DNA from: Pseudomonas baltica
GTDB taxonomy: Bacteria; Pseudomonadota; Gammaproteobacteria; Pseudomonadales; Pseudomonadaceae
Direction of reading: 5' to 3'
Length of the DNA stretch: 64,000 nt
NCBI RefSeq assembly: GCF_014235765.1
Contig: NZ_JACMYH010000006.1
Span: forward strand, 1 to 64,000
This document shows, piece after piece, positions 63,410 through 64,000 of the stretch. The first letter of the stretch is position 1, and each line of letters opens with the position of its first letter. Below the pieces are notes generated by a model, which was not told the DNA's origin, made no database searches, and saw only the letters and a program-made list of their open reading frames with translations. A program made the translations under genes and the position numbers.

Positions 63410-64000
63410 GGCTTACCATCGCTTTGCCAATGGCCTGGCGGTCTGCCGGGCAGTCGAATTCGGCGACGATGCGGCCGCCATTCATCACACCGATGCGATC
63501 GGCCAAGGCCATGACCTCGTCAAGGTCTTCGCTGATCACCAGCACGGCGGCCCCGGCGTCACGCGCGGCGCGCAGGCGTGCGTGCACCGCCTGGCTCGCG
63601 CGCACGTCCAGGCCACGGCTGGGGCTATGCACCAGGATCAGCCGCGGATCACGGCTGAACTCGCGTGCGATCACCAGCTTCTGGGCGTTGCCGCCCGACA
63701 GCAGCGCCGCTTTCTGCTGCAGCGAGCGCACACCCTGCACATCGAAATCGGCCACGGCCTGGGCGGCATCTTCCAGCAGGCGTTGGCCGCGCAAGCGCAG
63801 GAAGGAGCCGTAGCGCCCATCGTGCAATTGGCCGATGGCGAAGTTTTCCGCTACCGAGAGCGAGCCGGCCAGCGCGGCGCCGTATCGATCGGCAGGGATG
63901 GCGGCGATGCGCAGGGCCCGGCGCTGTGCCGCGCTGGCGTTGCGCAGGTCGCCGAAGGGCTGCAGATGGATATCCCCTTCGGTGGGCTGTTCAAGGCCCA
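63402..64000 (-). CDS. ABC transporter ATP-binding protein, 5' end outside the window
   Basis: About 199 codons, continuing past 64000. This is the second nucleotide-binding domain of a two-domain ATPase of the sugar/nucleoside uptake type (as in RbsA, BmpB/NupO). The signature LLSGGNAQKLVIAREFSRDP, the Walker B region LILVHSPSRGLDVRAS, and the final ISEDLDEVMALADRIGVMNG are seen. The Walker A of the second domain lies off the window or is absent: the visible left part starts at GLEQPTEGDIHLQPFGDLRN. Walker B has HSPS in place of the usual QPT, a common change in the second domain. Confidence 0.87.
   Translation of the reverse strand, partial: GLEQPTEGDIHLQPFGDLRNASAAQRRALRIAAIPADRYGAALAGSLSVAENFAIGQLHDGRYGSFLRLRGQRLLEDAAQAVADFDVQGVRSLQQKAALLSGGNAQKLVIAREFSRDPRLILVHSPSRGLDVRASQAVHARLRAARDAGAAVLVISEDLDEVMALADRIGVMNGGRIVAEFDCPADRQAIGKAMVSHD

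Overview
The window is a stretch of Pseudomonas chromosome, most probably from the P. putida / P. fluorescens side of the genus. Three things point there: GC-rich coding DNA with strong third-position G/C bias, several families of REP/REPIN palindromes typical of these species, and a gene order that (from memory) follows the P. aeruginosa PAO1 core segment from ppa back to hrpB almost gene for gene. I saw no rRNA, tRNA, CRISPR array, insertion sequence or prophage.

Layout. (1) 1-1030: the left edge cuts a DarT-type ADP-ribosyltransferase toxin gene (minus strand), followed by about 600 bp of degraded, gene-poor DNA up to ppa; this is the only part that looks recently acquired. (2) 1.2-13.7 kb: ppa, an MtfA-like peptidase, DedA, an ExaC-type aldehyde dehydrogenase, mpl-ubiX, a Rossmann-fold protein, a MORN-repeat/C13 caspase-like lipoprotein, an LrgAB-type pair, a LON-domain protein, a DedA-PAP2 fusion and a 3-methyladenine glycosylase. 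(3) 13.8-26.1 kb: a long plus-strand run proA-nadD-rsfS-rlmH-mrdA-rodA-sltB1-rlpA-dacC-ybeD-lipB-lipA-ldcA, joining proline and NAD synthesis, ribosome maturation, the cell-elongation machinery and lipoate synthesis. (4) 26.2-39.3 kb: mostly minus strand, sltB3-like, holA, lptE, leuS, then lnt-corC-ybeY-phoH-miaB, with two plus-strand genes between. (5) 39.4-54.8 kb: a DUF1820 protein, a Sel1 protein, thiD-thiE-hemL, a LadS-like hybrid sensor kinase, amn, rluE-like, an Lrp/AsnC regulator, a low-complexity secreted protein, a cation efflux protein, a small lipoprotein and hrpB. (6) 54.8-59.6 kb: an accessory catabolic module of OprD porin, CitMHS tricarboxylate transporter, GalD/PrpF-family isomerase and a divergent LysR regulator. 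(7) 59.6-64 kb: a Tsx-like nucleoside channel, then an operon of SDR oxidoreductase, two ABC permeases and an ATPase that runs off the right edge, looking like a nucleoside uptake system.

The strongest theme is peptidoglycan synthesis, remodelling and recycling: Mpl, LdcA, PBP2, RodA, DacC, two MltB-family lytic transglycosylases and RlpA all lie here, with lipoprotein (Lnt) and LPS (LptE) maturation. The points most worth a second look are the partial DarT system and its junction, a LadS homologue whose receiver domain has lost its phospho-acceptor residues, a MORN-C13 lipoprotein, the GalD-like/CitMHS/OprD module without the rest of a gallate pathway, two regular REP arrays (three copies at 105 bp, four copies at 56 bp), a hairpin that hides a ribosome binding site, and an orphan terminator that may end a small RNA.
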